This document shows, piece after piece, positions 15,816 to 25,171 of a DNA stretch of 59,274 bases (the first letter of the stretch is position 1; each line of letters opens with the position of its first letter). The notes beneath the pieces were generated by a model. The model did no database searches, was not told where the DNA came from, and saw only the letters and a list, made by a program, of their open reading frames with translations. The stretch is from Nemertoderma westbladi (Eukaryota > Xenacoelomorpha > Nemertodermatida > Nemertodermatidae), in NCBI GenBank assembly GCA_032718475.1, contig JAUCBJ010001239.1, forward strand, positions 1-59,274, in the 5' to 3' direction. Made by a program: the position numbers and the translations under genes.

Positions 15816-17381
15816 TTATATATTATATGACAAAACATAGGTATTTAAGACACCAAAAGTGAGAGACATACTGGTTGGCTCATCGTTTGTCAAACGAGGA
15901 ACCTTAAAAAGTAGCCTAGCACAGTTGTTATAAGCAACCCTCAATTTATCAAAAACACGCTGGGTGTAATTACGTCGAGCCCATAGACTACAACAATAAA
16001 TTGGCGTTATATAAGCACGAAAAAGTGCCACTTTAACGGCAGTAGATGCATTACTAAATTTCCTAGCTAGTGTATTACCCCTAGCGTACATTGCATGCAT
16101 TTGTTTTATAATATCTATGTCATCATCCGTGGATGAACACAGTGTATGACCGAGGTAAACAAAAGAATCCACGACATCAATAACAGCACCATATAATTTA
16201 ACATTGGCAGACCGTGCAACCGTGTACGACTTAGGAACAAAATAAATACATTTCGTTTTTTTAATATTGAATAATATAGAGTGTGAATTAGCAAATACAA
16301 CTGCCATATTAATTAGTTTTTGTAAACCATAGATTGAGTTGGAGATAATGCACAGATCATCAGCGTATATAATATGGTTAATTCTGATAGATCCAATTAG
16401 ACATCCAGTTCCACTGGCATTTAACTGTGTGCTAAGATCGTCTATGTATACGTTATAGAAGAGGGGGCTTAAAACCCCGCCCTGTCTAGTGCCATTAGTA
16501 ACTTGGAATGGTAACGAGATAATAACATCCCAACATACACGAAGCAACTGATTGCGATACCGAAAACGAATTAATCGTACTATATAAATTGGAATGCCAC
16601 GATTCAATAATTTATTAAATAGTTTGTAGTGGTTTACACGGTCAAATGCCTTGGAAGCGTCCAGCATACAAATGTAAACACAAGAGTTGTTACTGAGATA
16701 GTAATTTATAATTTCTTTCAATGTGTAAACACAGGTTTCTGTTCCGAATTTAGACTTGAAACCATACTGATTATCATTGGTGCAAAGAAGATCAATGCAA
16801 CGTTCTAGAATTAATTTCTCAATAATTTTGCTAATTATTGTGGATAGTGCTATACCACGATAATTTTCTTTGCTTTTAAGATCTCCTGTTCTGTCCTTGA
16901 CTAATGGTATGATGGTTGACTTCATCATATCATCAGGCATGTATCCATATATCAAAGTTGCATTAATCAACAAAGTTATTGCACAAACAAGATTATACCC
17001 ACAGGCATATATTAAGTGCTCAGCGGTCAAACCGTCAGGGCCAGTGGCCTTACCTGTTGAAAGGCCGAGCAAGGAATCAAGCACTTCTTTGTAGGATACA
17101 CGATTTATATTTATATTTGTAGCCTTGTCTAAAATACTATTTACATAACTACTATTTGTATCGTCTTTTACGCAATTAAATAAATCATTAAAATGCTCCT
17201 TCCACATATTTGTAATATTCTTAGCACCAATTTCATTACCAATTCTATTTGGTAATGGGGCCTTATTAGAACTGTGGCTACGTACTTGTGACAAAAAATT
17301 CTTAGTATTTGCATTCGATATTAAGGCATCCGCCATTTTATCTTGTTTAATTTGAGACTCGTTTTTCTTACACTGTCTCAT
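15816..17381 (-). pseudogene. Reverse transcriptase (ORF2) of non-LTR retrotransposon 1, interrupted
   Basis: The 521-codon frame encodes a non-LTR reverse transcriptase. Visible motifs, in order, are GKATGPDGLTAEHL (fingers), NYRGIALSTIISKIIEKLIL, the active-site block LDASKAFDRVNH, NGTRQGGVLSPLFYNVYIDDL and the catalytic HIIYADDL. A C-terminal thumb region includes FVYLGHTL. The style resembles CR1/L2-type (Jockey superfamily) elements, but I am not certain of the clade. The apparent ATG at 17381 is only the first Met after the Polinton junction. The upstream protein (endonuclease-RT linker) is found at 33454-33642, so the true gene is 5'-truncated and split. A frame change is also needed near the junction, where a short aaggc duplication lies. 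Confidence 0.9.
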
Positions 17382-17383
17382 TG

Positions 17384-17389
17384 CCCGTT
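17384..17389. repeat. Polinton target-site duplication, left (cccgtt)
   Basis: cccgtt immediately precedes the first base of the left TIR and is repeated immediately after the right TIR at 33360-33365. Six bases is the duplication length known for Polinton/Maverick integration. Confidence 0.95.
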
Positions 17390-17454
17390 AGTAGTAATGG
17401 TTTACCCTACTTCGGCGACAGTTTGGTCCTACTTCGCACCTTGGGTGTTAAGTA

Positions 17455-17575
17455 GGTCATTAATTAATCAACCAATTAATTAATTGGTCGATTAAACAAT
17501 TAATTAATTGTTTAATCAATCGATTTGTATCAAATAATGTTGCCAAAGGCAATTTCATTTGATACAAATCAATCA
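17455..17575. other. Subterminal palindrome cluster of the Polinton TIR
   Basis: Three nested self-complementary stretches follow one another: ccaattaattaattgg, then aaacaattaattaattgttt, then a hairpin with arms gatttgtatcaaat and atttgatacaaatc around ttgccaaaggcaa. The mirrored copy lies at 33174-33294. Such structure close to the ends could serve integrase or replication proteins; that is inference. Confidence 0.75.
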
Positions 17576-18260
17576 GATAGGGACGCGAGATGAATAAATT
17601 GTACTACAACAAACGAAATATACAATACAATAGGCACTGTGCAATACAATATACAGTACATTTGTATTATTTTTGTCATACAGTAGGTAAAGGTAGAATT
17701 AAATAAATAGACGCAATCGAGACCCAAAACATAAATTACCCTCACACAAAAATAAAGTGGCCCCAGTTTGGCCCCGGCTCACTCCCTCAATAATCTATGG
17801 CTGGTTGGGATCTTATTAGCCGTAGCAAGATTAATCCCCTCGAATCCTATACTGTACGTCAATGCGTGAATGGGACCTGCTACAGAGTTTAAATTATTCA
17901 AACCCACAGCTTCGTTATTACATCAATTCATCCAAGAAATTAGAATAAACATCTGCTCTTGCAATAGTTTGCATTCTTTCATATTGTACTTTATGAAGCG
18001 GTTTACGCATGCATTAGCTCAACAACAAAGGCAATACCCAAACGCCATGTGTCAAATTAATTCCCAACCATCTCTTTACCACAGTGGATACTGCAGTTTT
18101 TTGTTTGAAGTAATTTCAGAGATGCTCTAGCGTAACATTAATTAACATACCCAGTCTGACGCAGCAGCCCATTCATTACACACACTTTTCTCCGACGCAC
18201 TCCCCCGCTTCTCAATTCATCCCATTTCCCAACCTAACTAATGTTTTACATTTAATGAAC

Positions 18261-18410
18261 CCAATGAAATGTGTTTATTATTCCCTCAATCCAATAGCGC
18301 GTCTCTCTCTCTCTCTTTTTTATTTCTATTGGTTCCCACAAGCTTCACTTTTATTTTCATTGGTTATCCTTTCCCTTATAAACCCCCAACCTTCGCTTTG
18401 AACTTTACTT
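18261..18410 (+). promoter_or_regulatory. TIR promoter driving the polymerase gene
   Basis: Four CCAAT boxes sit within about 100 bp: CCAAT at 18261 and 18291, and the reverse form ATTGG at 18328 and 18359. A TATAAA at 18377-18382 follows. The expected start site is about 18410. Because the sequence is inside the TIR, the same promoter exists at the other end on the opposite strand. This is a standard host RNA polymerase II promoter layout. Confidence 0.7.
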
Positions 18411-18622
18411 ACAAAAATATTATTGACAATTTTACTTTTTATTTAAAGTTATAATACATTTATTGTTATTCATAATATTATATTTTCTTCAAGATTGTTA
18501 TACGTAACACATTTATTATTATAAATAATATATTGTTGCAAACATCAACGTGATTTGATTTTCCTTCTTATTATTCCTAATCGAGCAATTTTCTTTTTCC
18601 AATACCACGAATCAATCTGCAG

Positions 18623-18747
18623 GTAAGAACAATAAATTTGTATTTTTATGAATTCGTTTAGTTTTAACATTATTACCTCAAAATAAAAAGCAACCCCGCG
18701 AAACCTTCCCAAAACTTATTATTATTATTTAGTTTTTTATTTTATAG
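18623..18747 (+). other. Probable 5'-leader intron of the polymerase gene
   Basis: A consensus donor (CTGCAG before GTAAGAAC at 18623) and an acceptor with a T-rich tract (ttttttattttatag ending at 18747) bracket 125 bp. The first in-frame ATG of the polymerase region (18753) lies five bases after the acceptor. Together with the TATA box about 240 bp upstream, this gives a short non-coding first exon. It is predicted from sequence only. Confidence 0.65.
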
Positions 18748-18752
18748 CAAAC

Positions 18753-21700
18753 ATGCCTAGATTTTCATTATTCGTTGACTGTCCCGTCTGCAATAAGAAC
18801 ATGCGCAGTGACAATCTCAACAAACATCTCACATCTCATTTTAAACAATATTCATGCGATTGTTGTGGCACCTGGTCCTCCGATAAGAAAACTATGGTTA
18901 GCCATCTAGCGCTATGTACGCAAGGTGGGACTGGGTTCAGATTTATCAACGAAGAAAACACTTGCAAGTGTGGCGAATCATTCACTCTTATCAGCCTTTA
19001 AAGAACACGATTGCTATACGCGACTCTTCTCTCGGAAACGCAAACAATCTCAAGCGCTTTTGTCACCACCACCTCCACCAAACATTCAATCTCCTAGGGT
19101 TGGCCCTTCTACTTCAAGACAACAGATTGGAGGTTCGAGCAACAACCCATTTTTACCATCCGTGAATAGCTCATCCCACAACCGCTTATTTACATATACA
19201 AACACGTTACTTACACCACAATTAGATGTAGAGTTAACACTTAGAGAAAATGAAAGTAATATTTGGGATAGAGTGAGTCAACATTTTAATAATGAATTTA
19301 ATTTTATAAAAGTTTGGTTAACTATTTCTATCTTAATGGAAAGGGAGACATCTGAGGGTACTCAATTAGAAACCTTCTGTTTCAAATCAAACGCTTCAAA
19401 TAATCAAATAACTTCTAATTTAGATTTTGAAAACTGGTTTTCGCAAACTATCGAACGAATAGATGAATTAATAGCAGTCTTTGTTTGCATGGGCAGTGGT
19501 TGGAATATTGTTTCAATTAAAGAAATCAATTTACAAATTTCTACCTTCAATCGCAACCCTTATTTAAAAGGACACGGTGGTGGTTATATTCCTAAAATTT
19601 TAGCAAAGAAGCAGTGCATTATTAACTTAGATTGCCCCATCGGGGAATGTTTTAAGTACGCAGTAGTCGCTGCTGCTTGTTATAAAAAAATTGAAAGAAA
19701 GAAACAAAACATTAGTCGATTGTCAACATATACCCCATACATGTCCATGTTTGATTTCAGTACGATGAGTTTCCCAGTAGATAGAGCAGTAGGCATCCCA
19801 CGTTTTTTAGAAACCAACCCTTTGTACTGCATTAATTTATTATTTTGGAGTACTGATAACATATTGAGCATTCTATCACAACCAGATTCAGAACATTGCT
19901 TCCAAAAAACTGTTTTAAATTTAATGTTTATAGAAGGTAATCAAAACAATCCAGGACATTACTGCGCAATTGTCAACTTAAATAGACTTATTAAAAAACA
20001 AGGACAAAAGAACAAATCAATTTGTGAGCGTTGTCTGAGAGCTTTTTATACTATCAACTCATTGCAATCTCACCGAGAACTATGTTACTCGAGCAAACGA
20101 CAATTGGAACAAATGCCTACACCTGACAAATTAAAAATTAAATTCAATCGATTAGATAAGACATTATCCCCTCCCTTTTGCATATATGCCGATATTGAAA
20201 GTGTTTTAGAACCTACATCAAACCCTAAATTAGTTCAAAAGCACATTGCTAGCGCCGCCGCATTTTATACAGTACCCAATCGCGAGCTAATAAATCCCCC
20301 GCAAACATCATTACAAATGTTTAGAGACACTGGAACAAACCATGTTATAGACGATTTTCTCACTGCCCTCGAATCACATTGTAGGGAATTGTACGAGTGG
20401 ACTATTTCTGGTACAAACACCAACGTTCCTAAACATTTGACTCGAGCACAACAACAAAATTTTGATAATGCTACAAACTGTTACACTTGTAACTGTTCTC
20501 TAACCCCTGATTCACATGGACTGAATCTAACAGAAAATCTCAATACTAAAGTTTGTGACCACAACCATCTAACGGGAGCCTATCGTGGGGCGGCATGTGT
20601 TAGTTGTAACCGCAAACTTTCTCTTAAACGCAATAAATTTTATGTAGTGCTACACAACCTGAGGCATTACGATTCCCATTTAATCTTAAAAGAAGGTCTG
20701 AAAAACAGTTCTAGAACTCATTGGAAGATAAACGTAATTCCAAAGAACACTGCTGAGACTTATATCAATATAGAAATATCATTTCCCATAGACAAAACCA
20801 TGCAGACAGCAAATGCAAAAGAAAGTATTGTCATCAATCTTCTAGACTCTCTACAGTTCATGACAGCTAGTCTAGATAAGCTCAGTAGTTATCTTACTGC
20901 AAACAATTCTGATCTAACAAAAGCTATCCCACACACTTTGAAACAAATGAAAAATCTTTATCCCAATATTAGCGATTCCACTATTAAAAATAAAGGTATA
21001 TTTCCTTATAGCTATATACAATCCATAACAAACTTATACGAAACTCAATTACCACCAATCGAGAGTTTCTATAACGATTTACAGCTTGAAGACTGTAGCG
21101 AGCATAACTATCAGCGTGCCCAAACTAGTTGGGTTGAGCTTCAATGTCAAAACATATTTGATTATATGATGGGGTACTTGGCTCTAGATGTCACACTTCT
21201 CGCGGATACTTTCCAACAGTTTAGGGAACTATGTTTCTCCAATTATGGGTTAGATCCTCTGCATTATTATACTTCACCGGGGTTAACGTACGATGCAGCA
21301 TTGAAATTTACAAACAGTGAAATTGAACTACTATCCGATGGAACTATTTACGCAGATTTTGAAAATAATATTCGCGGAGGGCTTGTATTTCTGAATACAC
21401 ACTTAGAGGAAGCTAATATACCTGGCAAACCAGAATACAACCCCTGTAAACCAGAAAAATACCTAATTCCTCTCGATGCGAATAACCTTTATGGTTCTGC
21501 TCTCTCTCAGAAGCTCCCCTGCAGTAATATGAAAATAGTCGATACACCAATAGATCTGGCTACAGTTGATGCCACTGGGTCAGTGGGATATTACTGTATC
21601 GTTGACCTTGAATACCCCCGAGAGATCCACGACGAAACTGCTGACCTACCACTAGGAGCGGAAAAAATGTCCATTCCCAAGAGCTTTCTTAGTACATACA

Positions 21701-22808
21701 TGCAAGACCTCTGGCAACATTATAATCTCAATGATCAAGGGACCTATAAGCAATATAATGAGAAATATAGTAAACTGATTCTTCATCAATTCAAAAAAAC
21801 TAATTATGGTATTCATATAAAATTACACCAATTATACTTAAAATTAGGACTTCAAATAACACAGGTGCATAAAGTATACTCATTCACTCAAAAATACATA
21901 TTCAGAGACTATATCTCGTTTAATACATCCAAACGACAACCTGCTAAAAATGCATTCGAAGTTTTATTTTATAAACTACTCAACAACTCACTCTATGGGA
22001 AAAGTCTTCAGAAGGTACGAGACCGGTTATCATTCCGACTCTGTACATCCCCAGAACAGTGCGACCTGCTATTATCAAAACCAAATCATGAGCGCTTCAT
22101 CTCATTCTCCCCCTATCTCAGTGGTCACACTTTTACTAAAGAAGTAGCAGTACTCAATCAAGCTGTATTTATTGGGGCAACCATCTTAGATCTTTCAAAG
22201 CTAGAGATGTATGATTACTATTACTGTAAACTGAAACCTCTCGAAGAAAAGCTGAGATGTGAAATTCGAGCCTTGGCCGGGGACACGGACAGTTTCTTTC
22301 TTTCGGTTACCGGTGTTGAGCACAAATTATTCCTAGAAGCCATGTTTAACTCCGGCTTTCTAGACACTTCAAATTACGATCCCTCACACCCCCTCTTTAC
22401 AAATCAAAACAAGGCTTCCTTAGGTTTTTTGAAAGACGAAAGTAGAGGTCTATTATACAAATCATTTGTATTTTTGAAACCGAAAATGTATTCATTCGAG
22501 GCATACGACGCGCAACCAAAGCGGACTTGCAAAGGCATTTCAAAAAATATTGTAGCAAAGCAATTAACACATAAACACTATTTAGACTGTTTTATCAACG
22601 AATCAACAGATTACACAAACAATACAATATTTACTTCTAGGGAGCATCAAATGTTTACAGGGAGAATAAAAAAAAAACATTAAGTCTCTGGGATACAAAA
22701 TCATTCTGGATGACGAAATATTACAGTAGACCATATGGCCACTATATTACAGGATTAACTAAACCAACAAAAAAAACTGTAATACCACCTTATTTAGTTG
22801 CAGAATAA
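18753..22808 (+). pseudogene. Protein-primed family B DNA polymerase of the Polinton, two frame breaks
   Basis: Replicates the element by protein priming. The first 82 codons (18753-19001) hold two zinc-finger motifs (CPVCNKNM...H-x3-H, and CDCCGTW...H-x3-C) and the first half of a third (CKCGESF), whose HDC half lies in the next frame. The main 1252-codon frame (to 22683) shows a C2HC finger (CERCLRAF...HRELC), exonuclease I YADIES (about residue 422), an EndoVII-like insertion (CDHNHLTGAYRG...C-x2-CN), exonuclease II NLRHYDSHL (about 577), exonuclease III YLALDVTLLAD (about 750), polymerase A DANNLYG (about 849), B NNSLYGK (about 1019) and C GDTDSFF (about 1119). All catalytic residues are present. 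One frame break lies at about 18985-19000 and another in the run of ten A at about 22670. The last frame ends at 22808, one base before the next gene, which supports that assignment. The breaks may be mutations or sequencing errors. Confidence 0.93.
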
Positions 22809-22809
22809 A

Positions 22810-23334
22810 ATGCCATACAAAGCAAGCAGCGGATCAACACCAATTCAAATAATCAATCGTCAATATACAGCTCAAACTGAATTTCCAATTGATATAATCA
22901 AAGTTTCTCAACAACTAAAAGGTCAGATGCGGCAAAAACCAAAAATGTTTGTGTATAAGACTGGATCTGCGACAATTATGCTATTCCCAACTGGTTCAAT
23001 AACAATAGTGGGCCCATGTAAAAATATTTGTAATGATTTACTTTATCTGAAACAATGTACCAACATACTAATTAAGAAAATTAAATTAAATACAGTGACC
23101 AGACTAATTAAGTTACCATCTCTTAATTTTAAATCATTAAGTAAAAAGTGTGGACATCATTTTGTAAACAATGTAAAGGTATATATTGATTTTACGCCGG
23201 AGCTCTTTTGTGGAATTCGATTGTATATTGGACGATGTTATTTCAGTGTCTTTCACTCGATGAAAGTTATAAGTATGTGTGCTGTTGGTGATTTTGAAGA
23301 AGCTCTCATTATATTATTTAGTTTATTGAATTAA
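22810..23334 (+). CDS. Candidate TATA-binding-protein-like fold protein of the Polinton
   Basis: A 174-residue protein; ATG 22810 follows the end of the polymerase frame by one base. It reads as two similar halves, each with the strand pattern of the TBP saddle. The first half has ATIMLFPTGSITIVGP followed by a helix. The second has FTPELFCGIRLYIG, then FSVFHSMKVISMCAVGD, then a helix EEALIILFSLLN at the C terminus. The order PELF-G-hydrophobic strand, central strand, V/T-G turn and final helix is that of the second TBP repeat, although the protein is divergent. If right, it could act as an element-encoded promoter-recognition factor for late genes. Alternatives are another two-lobed DNA-binding fold or a polymerase-associated factor. 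The assignment rests on pattern recognition, not an alignment score. Confidence 0.5.
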   Translation: MPYKASSGSTPIQIINRQYTAQTEFPIDIIKVSQQLKGQMRQKPKMFVYKTGSATIMLFPTGSITIVGPCKNICNDLLYLKQCTNILIKKIKLNTVTRLIKLPSLNFKSLSKKCGHHFVNNVKVYIDFTPELFCGIRLYIGRCYFSVFHSMKVISMCAVGDFEEALIILFSLLN

Positions 23335-23833
23335 TAAGTAAAATTATCTCTCAATATACTACATGTCATTATGCTGTATGTGCGGTTTTATATATATTTA
23401 TGTGATTATATTATCTCTCAATATACTACATGTCATTATACTGTATGTGCGGTTTTATATATTTATGTGATTATACTGCATGTGGTTCTATATATTCATG
23501 TAACATATAGTTTTATTAAATTTATGTAAAAAATATATTGAATTATATTATTAATAACATCTTGCCTTGAGAACAAGTAATGGGGACCCACCTCTCCTCA
23601 CCAAACCCCTCCCAAAAAATCCGTAAGGCCAAGGTTTACTGCACTTGTTCTCCATTGAGTGATTAGTTGTTAAACTGGTGAATTCATTATATAAATTTAA
23701 ATATTTACTAAAGCCGCTAGATGGCATGCATTTGTGACACGAACATTAGTTTCATATTATACTGTATAAACGTTAAAATTCAATTATTATTTTAATAAAT
23801 ATAATAATAATTGTGTTATAAAAGGAAAACACG
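23335..23833 (+). promoter_or_regulatory. AT-rich intergenic region upstream of the ATPase-to-protease gene block
   Basis: This is the only long gap in the plus-strand gene series. It begins with an imperfect duplication (ctcaatatactacatgtcat at 23350 and 23413). It contains an inverted pair gagaacaagt / acttgttctc about 75 bp apart (around 23567 and 23643), a CTCF-like ccgctagatggca at 23714-23726, and TATAAAAG at 23817-23824, only 9 bases before the ATPase ATG. It is likely the promoter for the packed block downstream. No coding frame is supported. Confidence 0.5.
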
Positions 23834-24460
23834 ATGGATATAGTAGATATGCGGTTTCGTTTTGGAAGTACAATATTAATAGCCGGTCCTAGTGGTAGTG
23901 GAAAAACTTCTTTCTTGGAGAAAATGTTATTAAATAGGAAATTGATCTTTAACGAAACTCCAAACAGTATTACTTGGTTTTATGGACAGACGAAACCAAT
24001 AATTAAAGGGGTTAATATTACCGCTTTAAATGAAATTCCAGAACACTTTAATGAAAATGTGAAAAACCATTCTATCATTATAATCGACGATTTGATGACA
24101 GAACTACAAAATTCCAAACAAGCGACTACGCTATTTACTAAAGTAGCTCGACATACAAATTCATTGGTAATTTTTCTCACTCAAAACCTTTATCAAAAAG
24201 GAGGAGAATCTAGGACCCGTTCCATTAATTCCACATATTTCTTATTGTTCAAAAATCCGAGGGATCAGACACAGATAAGAACTTTAGCCTATCAGATGAA
24301 ACCAAATACACCCAAATTCTTAATCGCGGCATTTCAAGACGCAACAAAGGTTCCCTTTAACCCACTTCTTATTGATTTTCATCAATTAACGGATGATAGT
24401 CTTCGTATACGTGGGTATTTATTTACAAATGAACATTGTGTTTATCAACCCGTGTCGTAA
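23834..24460 (+). CDS. FtsK/HerA-type genome-packaging ATPase (Polinton)
   Basis: A 208-residue intact frame. Walker A is GPSGSGKTS (Gly18 to Ser26), Walker B is SIIIIDDLM (Asp85, Asp86), and the sensor segment is VIFLTQNLYQKGG. A conserved tail with LLFKNPRDQTQIRTLAYQM follows. This is the pattern of Polinton, virophage and adintovirus packaging ATPases related to A32/FtsK-HerA, and the length is normal for the family. It would pump element DNA into a capsid. It is the first gene of the tight plus-strand block and is followed 13 bases later by a small membrane-protein frame. Confidence 0.93.
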   Translation: MDIVDMRFRFGSTILIAGPSGSGKTSFLEKMLLNRKLIFNETPNSITWFYGQTKPIIKGVNITALNEIPEHFNENVKNHSIIIIDDLMTELQNSKQATTLFTKVARHTNSLVIFLTQNLYQKGGESRTRSINSTYFLLFKNPRDQTQIRTLAYQMKPNTPKFLIAAFQDATKVPFNPLLIDFHQLTDDSLRIRGYLFTNEHCVYQPVS

Positions 24461-24473
24461 TATACGTAGAAGA

Positions 24474-24611
24474 ATGCTTCTATTAGCAATTGTCTGTTAT
24501 TTAGTTATATTATACTTATTTGTGGTTTATCATCGACAAAGGTTTCTTAAATTTCTTAATATTATAGAACAAGTATGGAACTTAATATACGAAAGTATAG
24601 GAAAGAACTAG
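24474..24611 (+). CDS. Small single-pass membrane protein, 45 residues (candidate)
   Basis: Starts at ATG 24474, 13 bases after the ATPase stop; an in-frame ATG at 24429 inside the ATPase is also possible. It begins with a strongly hydrophobic segment (LLLAIVCYLVILYLFVVY) followed by a basic stretch HRQRFLK and an amphipathic tail. It overlaps the next gene by 37 bases in another frame. I do not recognise the family. The packing and clean transmembrane profile suggest a real microprotein, perhaps acting at membranes during exit or entry; that role is inference. Confidence 0.45.
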   Translation: MLLLAIVCYLVILYLFVVYHRQRFLKFLNIIEQVWNLIYESIGKN

Positions 24612-24916
24612 AATTTTTGAAAAATAGCAACGCATTAGCGCGAGGAGCATTTATTCGAAAAAAAGCTAGTAGCGAATTAATACGACTTCTCGTTAATATT
24701 ACACTGAATACGCTCTATGGGAATATAAATATTGATGGAAAGATTGTTAAAAAATTGAAGCCATATAAGAAATATATGAGGCGATTGAAATCGAAAAATT
24801 CAGTTTCACTTCAAAGACGTTCTCTCTCTCAGGCTGGGGGGTTCCTTCCACTTATTTTGCCACTGTTGATAGGCGCCACAAACATTGCCACAACTGTTGC
24901 CACAGCGTTAACATAA
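24575..24916 (+). CDS. Basic protein with hydrophobic tail, adenovirus core/lytic-like (candidate)
   Basis: 113 residues. The first 85 residues are rich in Lys and Arg (RKYRKELEFLK, KKLKPYKKYMRRLKSK). The end is a Gly-Gly-led hydrophobic stretch (GGFLPLILPLLIGA, then TNIATTVATALT). A basic body followed by a GG-FLP-hydrophobic tail is typical of small proteins in Polintons and adintoviruses that are compared with adenovirus pX/pVI. It may bind packaged DNA or disturb membranes. The protein is intact and the next start codon lies two bases after its stop. Confidence 0.6.
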   Translation: MELNIRKYRKELEFLKNSNALARGAFIRKKASSELIRLLVNITLNTLYGNINIDGKIVKKLKPYKKYMRRLKSKNSVSLQRRSLSQAGGFLPLILPLLIGATNIATTVATALT

Positions 24917-24918
24917 CC

Positions 24919-25032
24919 ATGTCATTCAAGAAACTATATTTAATAACCCCCGAACAACATGCTAGGTTGCAACCATCACATTTGAAAACTAAACCTTTAA
25001 TTAAAGAAACAAAGAAAAAAAGGTCAAAATAA
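24919..25032 (+). CDS. 37-residue basic peptide (candidate small structural protein)
   Basis: ATG 24919 lies two bases after the preceding stop, and the frame ends at 25032. The N-terminal half is KKLYLITPEQHARLQ and the C-terminal tail is lysine-rich (ETKKKRSK). I recognise the general type of small protein found beside the integrase and capsid genes of Polintons, but not a named family. It is too short for statistical support. Its position in a gene series with almost no spacers is the main evidence. Confidence 0.45.
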   Translation: MSFKKLYLITPEQHARLQPSHLKTKPLIKETKKKRSK

Positions 25033-25171
25033 ACGGACAATAAACGATAGAAGAAAAGTGTTGAAACTGTTTGATTATACGCGCCGCAAATCGCGAAAAT
25101 AATGTCTTGGTTAAAAAAACTTTCAATAACTTGCAATTTTCGTTGTCTGTGCAATTCTAGCAGTGTTACCT

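Larger units (their letters stand above)
15591..17389 (-). mobile_element. Non-LTR retrotransposon 1, 3' part (5' part at 33454-33642)
   Basis: Minus-strand element inserted in the 23-bp satellite. Its 3' end is at 15591, where the plus strand reads as a T-rich run (an A-rich AATAAA-like tail in the element strand). It carries the reverse transcriptase frame at 15816-17381 and is cut at 17389 by the Polinton. It continues on the far side of the Polinton. It is 5'-truncated, because the satellite resumes at 33643. No clear target duplication is visible at the satellite junctions. Confidence 0.88.
17390..18492 (+). repeat. Polinton left terminal inverted repeat, about 1.1 kb
   Basis: It matches the reverse complement of 32257-33359 with only scattered substitutions (for example near 17743, 18256, 18285 and 18389). 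The inner boundary lies where the right arm reaches the start codon of the 579-residue gene (ttcttcacgatgg) while the left arm reads ttcttcaagattg. The subterminal part, 17455-17575, is densely palindromic. The inner part holds a promoter. An 86-codon frame inside it (17870-18130, mirrored at 32619-32879) is not supported as a gene. Confidence 0.95.

Noticed and set aside
17870-18130. 86-codon frame in the left TIR, mirrored at 32619-32879
   Set aside because: Its identity in both arms follows from TIR identity. No domain is seen and it lies upstream of the promoter, so a gene could not be supported, though a TIR-borne small gene is not excluded.
18269-18454. 61-codon frame in the TIR, mirrored at 32295-32480
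   Set aside because: It spans the CCAAT and TATA boxes and reads as promoter sequence.
18753-19001. A separate small zinc-finger gene before the polymerase
   Set aside because: The third zinc finger is completed in the polymerase frame, so this is the polymerase N terminus with a frame break rather than an independent gene.
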